A DNA stretch of 64,000 nt from Bacillota bacterium (lineage in GTDB: Bacteria; Bacillota; Clostridia; Christensenellales; SZUA-584), in assembly GCA_023397655.1 (NCBI GenBank), contig JAEWTW010000053.1:1-64000 (forward strand), read 5' to 3'. The notes under the pieces were generated by a model, which worked only from the letters and a program-made list of their open reading frames with translations, did no database searches and had not been told where the DNA came from. Position numbers and translations under genes: made by a program. Of this stretch, positions 7,342 through 16,582 are shown in pieces. Positions within the stretch are counted from its first letter, which is position 1. The number at the start of each line of letters is the position of its first letter.

Positions 7342-9629
7342 CCGTCCTGCCCAATCATATCCACCGTGAGCAGATTTTCCAGCAAATACTGCTTGTCGTA
7401 TACCGTCATATTGACCGCCTCCCCGTATTCCAGATAGAATGTGCAGCTGCCGCTGCTGACCCCCACGCTGATCAGGCTGCCCCGATAGCGGATACGAAAT
7501 TGATATCCCGTCCAATCAGCCGGCAGCCACGGTTCAAAGAAAATGCCCTGTTCCTTCAGCCGAAACCCGCCGAAGCCATACACGATCGCCATGTAGTTGC
7601 CGCCCATATTCGCGATGTGCAGGCCGTCCTTCGTATTTCGCTGCAGGTCCAGCAGGTCCAGATTCAGCGAGTTTCCAAAATAGTTGAACGCTTTCTCCTT
7701 TAAGCCCAGCCGGGATGCCACAATGCTGAATATGCACCGGGACAGTGACGAATCATGCGTGGTGATATGCTCATAGTAGTTAAACGAGTGACGGATCGTT
7801 TCGCGTGACTGGGCGTCTTCCAGTATAAAATGCGCCAGCACGGTATCCGCCTGCTTGCAGATCTGATGCCTGTATAGGTGCAGCGGGTGGTAATGCAGCA
7901 GCAGCGGGTACTTGTCCTTAGGAATCGTGGCGATATCCCAGAATTTCTTCTGCAGAAAAGCGCCGTCCTGCGGGTTTATTTTCAGCGCTTCGTCATACAG
8001 CAGCAGCATTTTCTCCGCCGCATCCCGGAAACCTTCAACTTCTTCGGCGGTTAGCGCGATACGCTTAATCAACTGCTGAAAATCTGGCATGTCGAAGAAT
8101 CGTTCATACATCTTCACAGCCCAGCTCAGGTGATACTGCGCCAGCAGGTTGGTGTAATAGTTATTGTTCACCATACATGTATACTCATCCGGACCCGTCA
8201 CATCGTTGATATGAAACTGACCGTCCTTGAAATTGCCCACATCCATCCATAAACGAGCCGTCTCAAAAATGATCTCTGCTCCTTTACTGCGGATAAATGC
8301 CTGGTCGTCGGTGGCCAGATAGTAAGCCACGATCGCATAGGCAATGTCGCCGTTGATATGGTATTGCGCCGATCCTGCCGGAAAGTAGCCCGAGCATTCC
8401 CGGCCCATGATCGTCCGCCAAGGATACAGCGCCCCCTTCTTATGCCCCAAAATACGCGCGTTGTTTTTCGCCATCTCCAGTGTCTCATAGCGGTTTGAGA
8501 TAAGGTTTTTTGTTATCTCGGGGTTGGTGATGGTGAAAAATGGCTGCACATACATCTCGGAATCCCAAAAGTACTGCCCTTCGTACCCCTCGCCGCTGAG
8601 CCCCTTTGCCGCTATGTTGCCGTATTCATCCTTGCTTGCTGTCTGCACCAGCTGAAAGAGGCTGTATTTGAGAGCAATATCCAGCGCTTCATCGCCGATA
8701 ATGGACACATCACCGTTCCGCCAGTATTCCGTCAGGTAATCCTCCTGATGCTGGTACAGGTCCTGAAGCGGCACGGAGAGCGCTTTCTTCATATCCGCCG
8801 CGGCATGCGCTTTGCAGTCCTGCGCCCGTATCGAGTCCGCAAACACCGAATACTTGATCAGCTTTGTGGCCTCTCCCTCATTCACCGTCGTTACCATCTG
8901 GCACATTGCCGCATTATCGCCGATAATAAACTGCCGCTCCGTCTCTCCGGAAAGGAAATTCTTCACACAGCTGCATACTTCCAGATTCGATTTCGATGTC
9001 ACCGCATTGATGTACGACGCGCCGTATTGGATGTTGCAGGAGACCGGCGACAGATAATGATACGCCCGGTCTGCAGTACGCGGGTCGTCCGGGTTGAAAA
9101 AGTTCATAGCATTACCGCTGTGCTGCGACTCGATCATGATATCACCGGTGAAATTAATCGATTTAATCTGGCATTCAATCGTAAACAGCGACAGTATATG
9201 AAACGACACCATGCGAATGATCGTGATCTCAACCTCTTTGCCCAGCGGAGACCGCCACGACACATACCGTCCCGTCACACCCCGCTCCATGTCCACCCAG
9301 CGGCGGCTCTGAAGCACCGTCCCTGTGAACATGCTGAATGGCTCCTCATCAAAATAGATGCTGACTGACTGGGTATCCGCCACATTGAGTATGGTTTGCT
9401 TTTCCTGAACCAGCCCATACAGTTTTTCTGCCTGTTTGGCTTCCGTAAAATCATAAAACCCGTTGATGTACTGGCCTCGAATCGATTTATAGCCGTCCGG
9501 GTACCCCTCCTCAAACGCCGCGCGCACACCCATATATCCATTGGCGTTGTGGAACAGGGACTCATGAAGCAGCAGAGTATCGTTATCCAGTTTAATATCG
9601 TTCAGTTCATATATCGTTTTTCTGATCAT
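7338..9629 (-). CDS. GH65 glycoside phosphorylase (trehalose or trehalose-6-P phosphorylase likely)
   Basis: A 763-residue family 65 glycoside hydrolase/phosphorylase. The all-alpha catalytic barrel carries the conserved FWDSEMYVQPFF and GALYPWRT segments and the general acid in NDVTGPDEYTCMVNNNYYTN (Glu near residue 481); the N-terminal beta-sandwich begins with HNANGYMGVRAAFEEG. GH65 phosphorylases split maltose, kojibiose, nigerose, trehalose or trehalose 6-phosphate. Its place between a trehalose-phosphate synthase/phosphatase and beta-PGM makes trehalose or its 6-phosphate the best guess; the exact substrate cannot be read from the sequence. Confidence 0.9.
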   Translation of the reverse strand: MIRKTIYELNDIKLDNDTLLLHESLFHNANGYMGVRAAFEEGYPDGYKSIRGQYINGFYDFTEAKQAEKLYGLVQEKQTILNVADTQSVSIYFDEEPFSMFTGTVLQSRRWVDMERGVTGRYVSWRSPLGKEVEITIIRMVSFHILSLFTIECQIKSINFTGDIMIESQHSGNAMNFFNPDDPRTADRAYHYLSPVSCNIQYGASYINAVTSKSNLEVCSCVKNFLSGETERQFIIGDNAAMCQMVTTVNEGEATKLIKYSVFADSIRAQDCKAHAAADMKKALSVPLQDLYQHQEDYLTEYWRNGDVSIIGDEALDIALKYSLFQLVQTASKDEYGNIAAKGLSGEGYEGQYFWDSEMYVQPFFTITNPEITKNLISNRYETLEMAKNNARILGHKKGALYPWRTIMGRECSGYFPAGSAQYHINGDIAYAIVAYYLATDDQAFIRSKGAEIIFETARLWMDVGNFKDGQFHINDVTGPDEYTCMVNNNYYTNLLAQYHLSWAVKMYERFFDMPDFQQLIKRIALTAEEVEGFRDAAEKMLLLYDEALKINPQDGAFLQKKFWDIATIPKDKYPLLLHYHPLHLYRHQICKQADTVLAHFILEDAQSRETIRHSFNYYEHITTHDSSLSRCIFSIVASRLGLKEKAFNYFGNSLNLDLLDLQRNTKDGLHIANMGGNYMAIVYGFGGFRLKEQGIFFEPWLPADWTGYQFRIRYRGSLISVGVSSGSCTFYLEYGEAVNMTVYDKQYLLENLLTVDMIGQDG

Positions 9630-9638
9630 TGACTTGCC

Positions 9639-11825
9639 TTAATCATTTTTGGTCAGTTCATGGAGCAGCACTCTCATCGACTTCCAAGAGTTCAAGCGGT
9701 ACTTGGCCGATGTGGGATCCAAGCCTATTTTGATTGAAAACGCGTCAGACGGCAGCGCTGCGAAAAGGTCTTCATCCGTGTAATCGTCACCCACACCCAG
9801 AATAAAATCATAATCCTGATGGTGTATAAAAGTTGATACGCTCTGGCCCTTATCGATGCGGCTGTCCTTCACCTCCAGAACCTTGTTCCCTTCCTGGATA
9901 CTGAGGCTCATTGACTCAATGGCAAACGCGAGCGCAGCTCTTACCTCACCCAGTTTCACCGCGACCATGTCCGGTTCGCATTTCCGGTAGTGGAATGCCA
10001 GCGAGTAATCCTTTTCTTCGATCAGCGTACCCGGCATGCGGTCCGCGTACAGCTGCATGATATTCTCTATTCTGTCCTTCCATTTGTTATCCAGTATGGC
10101 GGTCATATCCCATTTGCCATCCATCTCCCGCCGCCATAATCCATGCGCTGCCAACATGTGCAGGCGGAGGTCGCCCAGCCATTCCTCCAGTGAATGCCGA
10201 TCCCTGCCGGATACGATAACGACTGTGTTTTTAGGTTCCTCCACCAACCTGAAAAGCAGCGTTTTGAGCTCCGCATCTGGCTTGGCTTGATTGGGGATGG
10301 CTTTAAAGCCCACAAGCGTACCGTCATAATCCAGAAATATAATGCGTTTTTCTGCTTTTTGATAAGCATCTACGATGATCGAGCTTTTGTTTTCAATGCT
10401 GTGCGTCACTCTTTGCCGGGAATCATCTACACTCTGATTAATGGTTTTAATAAACTCCTCAGCCCAAAAGTTCACATTATAACGTTTTAACCGTTTGTGA
10501 ATAACCTTATTGATCTCCACTTTTTCTTCAACTGGCATGTCAAGCGCTTTTTTAATCCCCTCGGCTATGGCATTGCAGTCGTTGGGATTAACGACCACCA
10601 CTTCGCCCAATTCGCTGGCAGCGCCGGCCGTTTCACTGATGACCACCATGCCCTGATAGTCGGTTCTTGCCGCAATGTATTCCTTGGCCACCAAATTCAT
10701 GCCGTCTCGCAGCGGCGTCACCAGCAATATATCAGAATACTTATAGAGAGCTGTCAGGCTCTCCTGCGAAAAAGACTGGAAATAGAACCAGATGGGCATC
10801 CAGTCCACAGTTCCATGCTCTCCGTTTATCGCGCTGACAAGTTCCGCAATTTCACTCCGCAATGCTTCATATGTATCCACCTCAACGCGGGAAGGCGCAA
10901 CAATCAAATGAAAGCGTACCTTATGTTTGTATTCAGGATATCTGCTTAGGAATTCGTTGAAGGCCCGTATTCTTTGCGGTATTCCTTTCGTGTAGTCCAA
11001 ACGGTCTATCGATAGTATAATTTTCTCTCCCTGCGTGCTGCTGACGATCCGACGGACCTCCTCCTGAAATTCCGGTGTGTTGTACTCCTTTGCAAAGCGG
11101 TCATAATCGATGCCCATGGGGAACGCATCCACTTGTACATACCGGTTTTCATAGATGATCTGATTCAAATTGTGTTCGTAACCTAAAAGCCTGCGCACGC
11201 TGCTTAAAAAATGCCTGGCATATTCGTATGTATGAAACCCGATCAGATCTGCGCCCAGCAAACCGTACAATATCTCATCGCGCCACACCAGAAGACGATA
11301 AATTTCAAAGGACGGGAACGGGATATGCAGAAAAAACCCGATTTTCGTATTGGGGAATCTTTCTTTAATCATCTCAGGCAGCAGCATGAGTTGATAGTCA
11401 TGGACCCAAATCGTATCATCATCTTCTATAACTGGAATAATGCTGTCCAGAAATTTTTTGTTCGTCTGCACGTACATTTCCCAATAACACTGATCGTACT
11501 CCACATTACTTGTGAAGTAGTGAAACAGTGGCCATATGGTTTTATTGCAAAAATCATGATAGAAAGCGTCCACTTCAGATTTAGACATAAAAACAGGCAT
11601 GCATTTATAGTTTTTATTCAGTACTTGTGCCAGGCTGTCTTTCTCCTGAACGGATAGATCATCATCGGCAATGCCCGGCCAGCCAATCCACAGACTGTCC
11701 GTGCTTTCCTGATAACTGCTCAGACCAGTTGCCAACCCTCCAATGCTCTTCTTATACTCAAATTCATCACCATTCCTGGTGACCGTAACCGGCAGACGGT
11801 TTGATATGATGACTAATTTACCCAT
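9639..11825 (-). CDS. otsA-otsB: Fused trehalose-6-phosphate synthase/phosphatase
   Basis: A 728-residue bifunctional enzyme making trehalose from UDP-glucose and glucose 6-phosphate. Residues 1 to about 470 are a GT20 synthase (LVIISNRLPVTVTR, WIGWPG, IWVHDYQLMLLPEMI, RDGMNLVAKEYIA). From about 497 a HAD phosphatase follows (IIFLDYDGTLVGF, VSGRDRHSLEEW, GVGDDYTDEDLF). The ATG at 11825 follows AAAGGAGATC closely. A single-chain fusion in this order is common in eukaryotes and found in some bacteria. Only 9 bases separate it from the GH65 gene, so the three genes form one operon. Confidence 0.95.
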   Translation of the reverse strand: MGKLVIISNRLPVTVTRNGDEFEYKKSIGGLATGLSSYQESTDSLWIGWPGIADDDLSVQEKDSLAQVLNKNYKCMPVFMSKSEVDAFYHDFCNKTIWPLFHYFTSNVEYDQCYWEMYVQTNKKFLDSIIPVIEDDDTIWVHDYQLMLLPEMIKERFPNTKIGFFLHIPFPSFEIYRLLVWRDEILYGLLGADLIGFHTYEYARHFLSSVRRLLGYEHNLNQIIYENRYVQVDAFPMGIDYDRFAKEYNTPEFQEEVRRIVSSTQGEKIILSIDRLDYTKGIPQRIRAFNEFLSRYPEYKHKVRFHLIVAPSRVEVDTYEALRSEIAELVSAINGEHGTVDWMPIWFYFQSFSQESLTALYKYSDILLVTPLRDGMNLVAKEYIAARTDYQGMVVISETAGAASELGEVVVVNPNDCNAIAEGIKKALDMPVEEKVEINKVIHKRLKRYNVNFWAEEFIKTINQSVDDSRQRVTHSIENKSSIIVDAYQKAEKRIIFLDYDGTLVGFKAIPNQAKPDAELKTLLFRLVEEPKNTVVIVSGRDRHSLEEWLGDLRLHMLAAHGLWRREMDGKWDMTAILDNKWKDRIENIMQLYADRMPGTLIEEKDYSLAFHYRKCEPDMVAVKLGEVRAALAFAIESMSLSIQEGNKVLEVKDSRIDKGQSVSTFIHHQDYDFILGVGDDYTDEDLFAALPSDAFSIKIGLDPTSAKYRLNSWKSMRVLLHELTKND

Positions 11826-12211
11826 ATGATCTCCTTTCTTAAGCGACTGCACATCATCGCCCGATCTGGCATCCACCCCCCACAATTGGGCATTAATATC
11901 TTAGGCTTACTTTTTATTCTACCACACTTCCCCTCTATTTTCGTGTTAAAATTGAGTATGCTTGGCTTGGGACGCATGGGCCGAATGCCCGAAACCCCCG
12001 TTGTTATGGCGTTTTCCCCTCATCGCTATGTCTAAAAATAGGTTCGTTTATCTTCCATGTTCAGTTTACAAATGCTTTATTATGCAATAATCGGTTCACA
12101 AATCATGAGCTCGAAGCCGTTGCAGCAGGAGCCCCTGATCAAGGTATTTATAGTTGCATGGAAGAAGACGATGACTTATAGTGACAATATACACGATATG
12201 GAGGACAAGCC
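11826..12211. other. Divergent intergenic region
   Basis: Lies between the trehalose operon (minus) and the flavoprotein (plus). It must hold both promoters, but I cannot assign convincing -35/-10 pairs and see no structured leader or conserved gene. Confidence 0.4.
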
Positions 12212-13021
12212 ATGCAGATCACCGCCGTCATCGGCAGCTACCGCAAAGGGCGCACGTTGAAAATCGTCCAGCGCATTGAGGAGCACATGAAGCAGTTGGG
12301 CGACGTCACGTTCAACTACATCTATCTGTCGGAGGTACCGCTGGCTCGGTGCCGCGGCTGTTTCGCGTGCATCGCACGAGGCGAGGAAAAATGCCCGCTG
12401 AAGGACGGCTTTATTGATATTGAAAAGGCGCTCGCGGAATCGGACGGGGCTATTTTCGCATCACCCAACTATGCGGTGGGCGTCACCGCGCAGATGAAGC
12501 AGCTGATCGAGCGCTTTGCTTACGTCGGTCACCGCCCCAAGATTTCCGGCAAATACATGATCGCCGTGGCGACCAGCGGCGGACCGATGGGATTAAAGCA
12601 AACGCTGGACAGTCTTTGCTATTTCGAGGGCGGCGGGTTTGAGGTGGTGAGCCGTCTTGGCCTGCAGACGCCGCCCACCAAGCTGTCTCCCCGTACCGCA
12701 CAAAAGCAGCAGCGGCTGATCGAAAAGAGCGCGCAGGCGCTGTTTGACGCAATATCGCAAAAGCGGCAAAGCCGCCCTACGCTGGGCAGCGTGATACAAT
12801 TTGCGGCGTTTCGCGGCATGTATATGAAAAACCCCGCGCTGGGCGAGGCTGAATTCCCCGCCGACATGGCATACTGGCGGAAAATGGGCTGGCTGGACAA
12901 GAAGGCGAAATCGTTCAGCGGCGTGTACCCCGGCCCTCTCAAGCGTTTTCTGGGCTGGCTGTTCGAAAAGGTGATTGGCGCGGCGGCAAAGGGCATGAAG
13001 TCCGAACACGCCGCAGAATGA
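12212..13021 (+). CDS. Flavodoxin-family NAD(P)H-dependent oxidoreductase
   Basis: A 269-residue flavoprotein of the NADPH-dependent FMN reductase/iron-sulfur flavoprotein group. The FMN phosphate loop is GSYRKGRTLK at residues 8-17. Then CRGCFACIARGEEKCPLKD is the cysteine cluster of the family, FASPNYAVGVTAQMK is the second FMN segment, and ATSGGPMGLK the third. The C-terminal 90 residues (PADMAYWRKMGWLDK, hydrophobic tail near GWLFEKVIG) are an extension seen in some members. GGAGG precedes the start. It overlaps the next candidate start by four bases. Confidence 0.85.
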   Translation: MQITAVIGSYRKGRTLKIVQRIEEHMKQLGDVTFNYIYLSEVPLARCRGCFACIARGEEKCPLKDGFIDIEKALAESDGAIFASPNYAVGVTAQMKQLIERFAYVGHRPKISGKYMIAVATSGGPMGLKQTLDSLCYFEGGGFEVVSRLGLQTPPTKLSPRTAQKQQRLIEKSAQALFDAISQKRQSRPTLGSVIQFAAFRGMYMKNPALGEAEFPADMAYWRKMGWLDKKAKSFSGVYPGPLKRFLGWLFEKVIGAAAKGMKSEHAAE

Positions 13022-13035
13022 AAGGGATGTATACC

Positions 13036-13665
13036 ATGAACGCTGACAAGCTGAAAGCTGCCGAGACCGCATTCTTATCCGCCTATCCGCTTGGCTTTGA
13101 AACGCCGGAGCTTAAGGAGATGGTCAAAAAGCATCATATGACGCGCATCACTGCCTTTGCGCAGAGCGCCCTTTCGCCCGATGCGCTGGAAGACACCGAA
13201 AAAGCCGCGGAGGATCTCGTGCGGCTGATGGGCCGTTCCACCATCGTATCGGTTTTCGAGAAAGCCAAGTTTCGCGACGCGGTGCGCAGCATGACGTACG
13301 GTGAGCGCGAGGATCTGATGGGCTTCGTCCGCGAACTGCTTCATGGCCACGAAGCAATGGGTTTCGACGGCCTGTGCGGAATGCTCTCCCGATACGGCGC
13401 GAACAAATGGCCTGCCGTCACCGCGCCGCGCTGCTACTATTACCCAGATACCGACCTCGTGCTCAAACCCACCACAGCCAAGAATGTGATCGCTCAATTC
13501 GAGCTTTCTGAGTTGCAGTATACGACACGGCCCAGCTTCGCGTTCTACGAAAGGTACCGTGCCGCATTGCAGGATATGCGCGCCCGCACCGCTGCACCAA
13601 TGAACAGCTACGCGCTTGCGGGCTACTCCGGCTTCCTGATGATTGTGATGGGCGAACTGATGTGA
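13036..13665 (+). CDS. Hypothetical protein
   Basis: A 209-residue soluble, mainly helical protein that I do not recognise. Features include EDLVRLMGRSTIVSVFEKAKF, MTYGEREDLMGFVRELLHGH and the tail SYALAGYSGFLMIVMGELM. An ATG at 13018 overlaps the preceding stop, but the one at 13036 has AAAGGG at a better distance. It is coupled to the flavoprotein and may share its pathway. Its last 43 bases overlap the end of the convergent isochorismatase-like gene. Confidence 0.7.
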   Translation: MNADKLKAAETAFLSAYPLGFETPELKEMVKKHHMTRITAFAQSALSPDALEDTEKAAEDLVRLMGRSTIVSVFEKAKFRDAVRSMTYGEREDLMGFVRELLHGHEAMGFDGLCGMLSRYGANKWPAVTAPRCYYYPDTDLVLKPTTAKNVIAQFELSELQYTTRPSFAFYERYRAALQDMRARTAAPMNSYALAGYSGFLMIVMGELM

Positions 13666-14174
13666 TTGCTGTACAGTTCGTCCGTTGAAAGCAACCGAAC
13701 GCCTTTTTGTTCCATTTCGTCATGTAACTGACTGACCATCTTTGCGGCGTTCTTATAGAACGTGCTGTGCGCATCGGTCACCAGCGCCACGTCATAACCG
13801 CGCTCCAGCGCCTGCAGGCAGGCATCCCTCACGCAGCCGTTGGTGATCAGACCGCAGATCAGCAGAGTTTTTATATCCCCATCCGTGAGCGTCTCTGACA
13901 AACCTGTCTCTGTAAACACACCCGGATGCTGCTTGGCGATCACAGCGTCGCCTTCGTACGGCTTCACACTGTCCACAATCCCCCAGCCCTCTGAACCGCG
14001 TTTTAAGAAGGACGCATTCTCATGCTGCATATAAACCACCTTGACGTCATGCTCACGCGCCCACGCCGTCAGGCGCTTCAGACTGCTCAGCAACTCCGCG
14101 CTGTTATACACGGGATTCTTCAGCGTGAATATGCCTTTCTGTACATCCACCAATATCAAAGCTGTATGCAGCAT
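13623..14174 (-). CDS. Isochorismatase-like cysteine hydrolase
   Basis: A 183-residue cysteine hydrolase. The catalytic triad is visible: Asp in ALILVDVQKG (residue 9), Lys in AVIAKQHPGVF (about 80), and Cys in LITNGCVRDACLQALERGY (about 113). Family members hydrolyse amides such as nicotinamide, ureidoacrylate or isochorismate; the substrate here is not evident. The gene overlaps the convergent hypothetical gene by 43 bases at the 3' ends. Confidence 0.88.
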   Translation of the reverse strand: MLHTALILVDVQKGIFTLKNPVYNSAELLSSLKRLTAWAREHDVKVVYMQHENASFLKRGSEGWGIVDSVKPYEGDAVIAKQHPGVFTETGLSETLTDGDIKTLLICGLITNGCVRDACLQALERGYDVALVTDAHSTFYKNAAKMVSQLHDEMEQKGVRLLSTDELYSNHISSPITIIRKPE

Positions 14175-14187
14175 GTCATCACCCGCA

Positions 14188-15099
14188 TCATTCAGGCTTT
14201 TCCGGCGGTTCCGGCGGCATGGTCTCCGACGCGGCGGGCATCACTTCCTCCGGCGGTTCCTCTGACGGTGTGTACGGCGGCACATAGTCCTGACGGTATT
14301 GCTCCATCATGCGATGCCGCTCCGCCCGCCATTCCAGCTTCCTTCTCAGGCTCAGGAACAGTATCGCCCCCAGCGGTACCAGCACGTTATAAACCCGTGT
14401 GCCGTCGATATATTTCTGCAGGCTCGACAACGTCACGTTCAGTATCCAGAAGTTGAAACGGAAGCCCGCAGGTGAAAATGCCAGTGACACGCCGGTATGC
14501 AGCAACACGATCATCACAATCCACAGCGCTTTTTTGCGCACCTTCGACTTGGCGCACGCCACAATGGCGATGATCATCAGCGCCAGCGACGCCGCGGACA
14601 GCAGAAGCATCAGCAACTGAACGACATCGAAGTTTTCAAAGCTGAAGATCGCTCCGTTGGCCTTAAAATCCTTCATGCGTATCACGTTGAAACCAATTAA
14701 CTCCCATCTGTTAGCGCCCTGGATGAAGCGCGTCGATACAACGTAACTGTCATAGTCGGTCATCACATTATAGGAGAGGTCCAGCGTGGTCGTCTGCACG
14801 CCATTATCCAGCGATTTGTTGATGTACCAGCCCGTCTTCTTGTAATCTGTCACCGTGCCTTCAATATACGCTGAGCCGGAATCCGCCATCTGTTGGATGT
14901 CATCCCCGGATATGTAGTCCTGCGACATGTACTGCGCCAGCACTTCGGTATCCCCATTTTCTACAGCGTCGAACACCATCGCCATGATTTCGTCCTGCTG
15001 CGTTGAATCCACACTGTCCACCATCGCCTGCTTACATCCGCCAAGCAATACCGCACATATTACGGCGGCTGCCAGAATTATGATTGCTGTCCTTTTCAT
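14188..15099 (-). CDS. Membrane-anchored lipoprotein, unknown function
   Basis: A 303-residue protein. The signal peptide ends in a lipobox (AVLLGGC, Cys22), followed by an extracellular domain of about 140 residues that resembles small NTF2/DUF4829-type folds (MVFDAVENGDTEVLAQYMSQ). Three hydrophobic segments follow (VVQLLMLLLSAASLALMIIA, ALWIVMIVLLHTGVSLAF, VYNVLVPLGAILFLSL), then a Pro/Glu-rich cytoplasmic tail (EEPPEEVMP). The GAGGAGG site is strong. A lipoprotein with additional membrane helices is a little unusual. The function is unknown. Confidence 0.75.
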   Translation of the reverse strand: MKRTAIIILAAAVICAVLLGGCKQAMVDSVDSTQQDEIMAMVFDAVENGDTEVLAQYMSQDYISGDDIQQMADSGSAYIEGTVTDYKKTGWYINKSLDNGVQTTTLDLSYNVMTDYDSYVVSTRFIQGANRWELIGFNVIRMKDFKANGAIFSFENFDVVQLLMLLLSAASLALMIIAIVACAKSKVRKKALWIVMIVLLHTGVSLAFSPAGFRFNFWILNVTLSSLQKYIDGTRVYNVLVPLGAILFLSLRRKLEWRAERHRMMEQYRQDYVPPYTPSEEPPEEVMPAASETMPPEPPEKPE

Positions 15100-15177
15100 A
15101 ATGCCTCCTCACCTGAATTCAATAATGATGAAAATTCCTCATATTCAACTCGATAGCCTTTTTCGCGGAGTCAGCCT

Positions 15178-15525
15178 CTACTCCCATGAGAACAACAAAA
15201 CGTTATTCTTGATGCCCGCCTTCGCATCGCCCCCGTTGCAGCCTCGGGCCACTTCCTCCATGTAGATAGCCGTCACCGCCGCGCGCTTGTCTGCGTCCTC
15301 CGGCAGCGCCGCCGCCAGTGTATCGGTATACGGGCCGCCGTCGGTAAACAGCCGCGAATCATCCACATCAATCACGCTGACCTTCTTCGCCCCCACGCCG
15401 TACAGCCGAAGCACGAACTCCAGCGCTTCCGCGGTGCTTTCAAATCGGCTGGACGCGACAGCACACGGGTTGAAGTTGGTTTCCAGCCAATCCACCGCTT
15501 CCTCGTGCATGAATTCCTCGTACAT
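15178..15525 (-). CDS. Small acidic hypothetical protein
   Basis: A 115-residue soluble protein behind GGGAGG with 6-base spacing, which fixes the ATG at 15525. It contains FESTAEALEFVLRLYGVGAK, a VSVIDVDDSR strand and LPEDADKRAAVTAIYMEEVAR. I do not recognise it. It is the last gene of a minus-strand run that starts with the cupin-glyoxalase fusion. Confidence 0.65.
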   Translation of the reverse strand: MYEEFMHEEAVDWLETNFNPCAVASSRFESTAEALEFVLRLYGVGAKKVSVIDVDDSRLFTDGGPYTDTLAAALPEDADKRAAVTAIYMEEVARGCNGGDAKAGIKNNVLLFSWE

Positions 15526-15541
15526 CACATACCTCCCGCCG

Positions 15542-15709
15542 TTACCGGCCCGTATCCTTCCAGTTCCACCATTTGAGCTTCTCCAGCTCCCGGCCGCCCT
15601 CCGCGAAGTATACCGCCAACCGGTAGACATACAGCACGCACCGGTCCAGCGCCGCCGTGTCGATACGTTTGACAATGTTAATACTCGGTCGTCCCTTGCC
15701 TTGCGTCAT
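15542..15709 (-). CDS. Small hypothetical protein (55 residues)
   Basis: An ATG at 15709 opens a 55-codon frame ending in TAA at 15542, between the arginase-like gene and the 115-residue gene. The protein is basic and aromatic (GRPSINIVKRIDTAALDRC; ending EKLKWWNWKDTGR). The upstream ribosome site is weak (GGGAAAAGA). It fills an otherwise empty 212-base gap inside an operon and has the codon style of its neighbours, which supports it. Confidence 0.5.
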   Translation of the reverse strand: MTQGKGRPSINIVKRIDTAALDRCVLYVYRLAVYFAEGGRELEKLKWWNWKDTGR

Positions 15710-15737
15710 GTATCTTTTCCCACTCAGCAGTCACTCG

Positions 15738-16577
15738 TTATAGGCTCCGCTGCGCCAATCCCGTGCCGATGCGGGCGATTTCCTCCAGTACAGCACACCG
15801 CCGTCCGACCGCATCCATGTACTCCACCACGCTTAGCCCCGCAATCTCAAACGCATCGCTCAAGCTTTGCAACAGAAGCACCAGAACGTCAGGGTCCAGC
15901 CCGCCTGCGACAGGCAGCGGCACATACGCAAACGCCGACGGTTCCAGCACGTCGAGGTCAATGTGGACATAGATATGAGAATTCCCCTTTTCGCGGAACG
16001 CATTCACTATCGTCTGCGGATCGCGCAATGCATCCGGCGTCAGCATGTCGATGCGGCTTTCGGCGATATACTCCTGCTCCGGCTCATCCAAATCGCGCGT
16101 ACCCGCCAGCATGATCTGCGAGGGGGCTAGCGGTGCGTCCAGCAGCTTGAGCAGCTTGTCATCCCCTTCCCCCAGCAGCAGGCGCAGCGGCATGCCGTGG
16201 AACAGGCCGCTCGGCGACGACTCCGGCGTGTTCAGATCGCCGTGGGCGTCCAGCCACAACACCGTCAGTCTGCCGTCCAGCCTCGAGTTCAGATACGACA
16301 CGGCAGGAGCACTCACGTCGCAGCCACCGCCCACCATGAACAGCGTGTCGGGCTGCTCACGCTTCAGCAGACCGCAAACGTATTCAGTCTGCTTCAGTAT
16401 ATCTGAATAGCCGAATATGCCGTGCTCCGATACTGCATGATCCCGGCTGACAGCTATCTCTTCCACGTCCTCACCGGCAAGGTACAGTTCCCTGAACTCC
16501 ATTGCTCCGCCGTACGTGGACATATCTCCGCCGCCCTGCCACTGCGGGTATATGAGGTTGATATGTTTATTCAGCAT
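15738..16577 (-). CDS. Arginase-family (ureohydrolase-like) protein
   Basis: A 279-residue member of the arginase/agmatinase/formiminoglutamase fold. The binuclear-metal motifs LWLDAHGDLN (DAHxD) and HIDLDVLEP (DxD) are present. The first metal motif, normally GGDHS, reads GGGCDVS, so the histidine ligand is replaced. Activity and metal content may therefore differ from true arginases. The ATG at 16577 lies 5 bases after the stop of the cupin-glyoxalase gene, so they are co-translated. Confidence 0.8.
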   Translation of the reverse strand: MLNKHINLIYPQWQGGGDMSTYGGAMEFRELYLAGEDVEEIAVSRDHAVSEHGIFGYSDILKQTEYVCGLLKREQPDTLFMVGGGCDVSAPAVSYLNSRLDGRLTVLWLDAHGDLNTPESSPSGLFHGMPLRLLLGEGDDKLLKLLDAPLAPSQIMLAGTRDLDEPEQEYIAESRIDMLTPDALRDPQTIVNAFREKGNSHIYVHIDLDVLEPSAFAYVPLPVAGGLDPDVLVLLLQSLSDAFEIAGLSVVEYMDAVGRRCAVLEEIARIGTGLAQRSL

Positions 16578-16582
16578 TACCC

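Noticed and set aside
12057..12260. Small gene upstream of the flavoprotein
   Set aside because: No ribosome site, overlaps the start of the flavoprotein gene and has no recognisable content.
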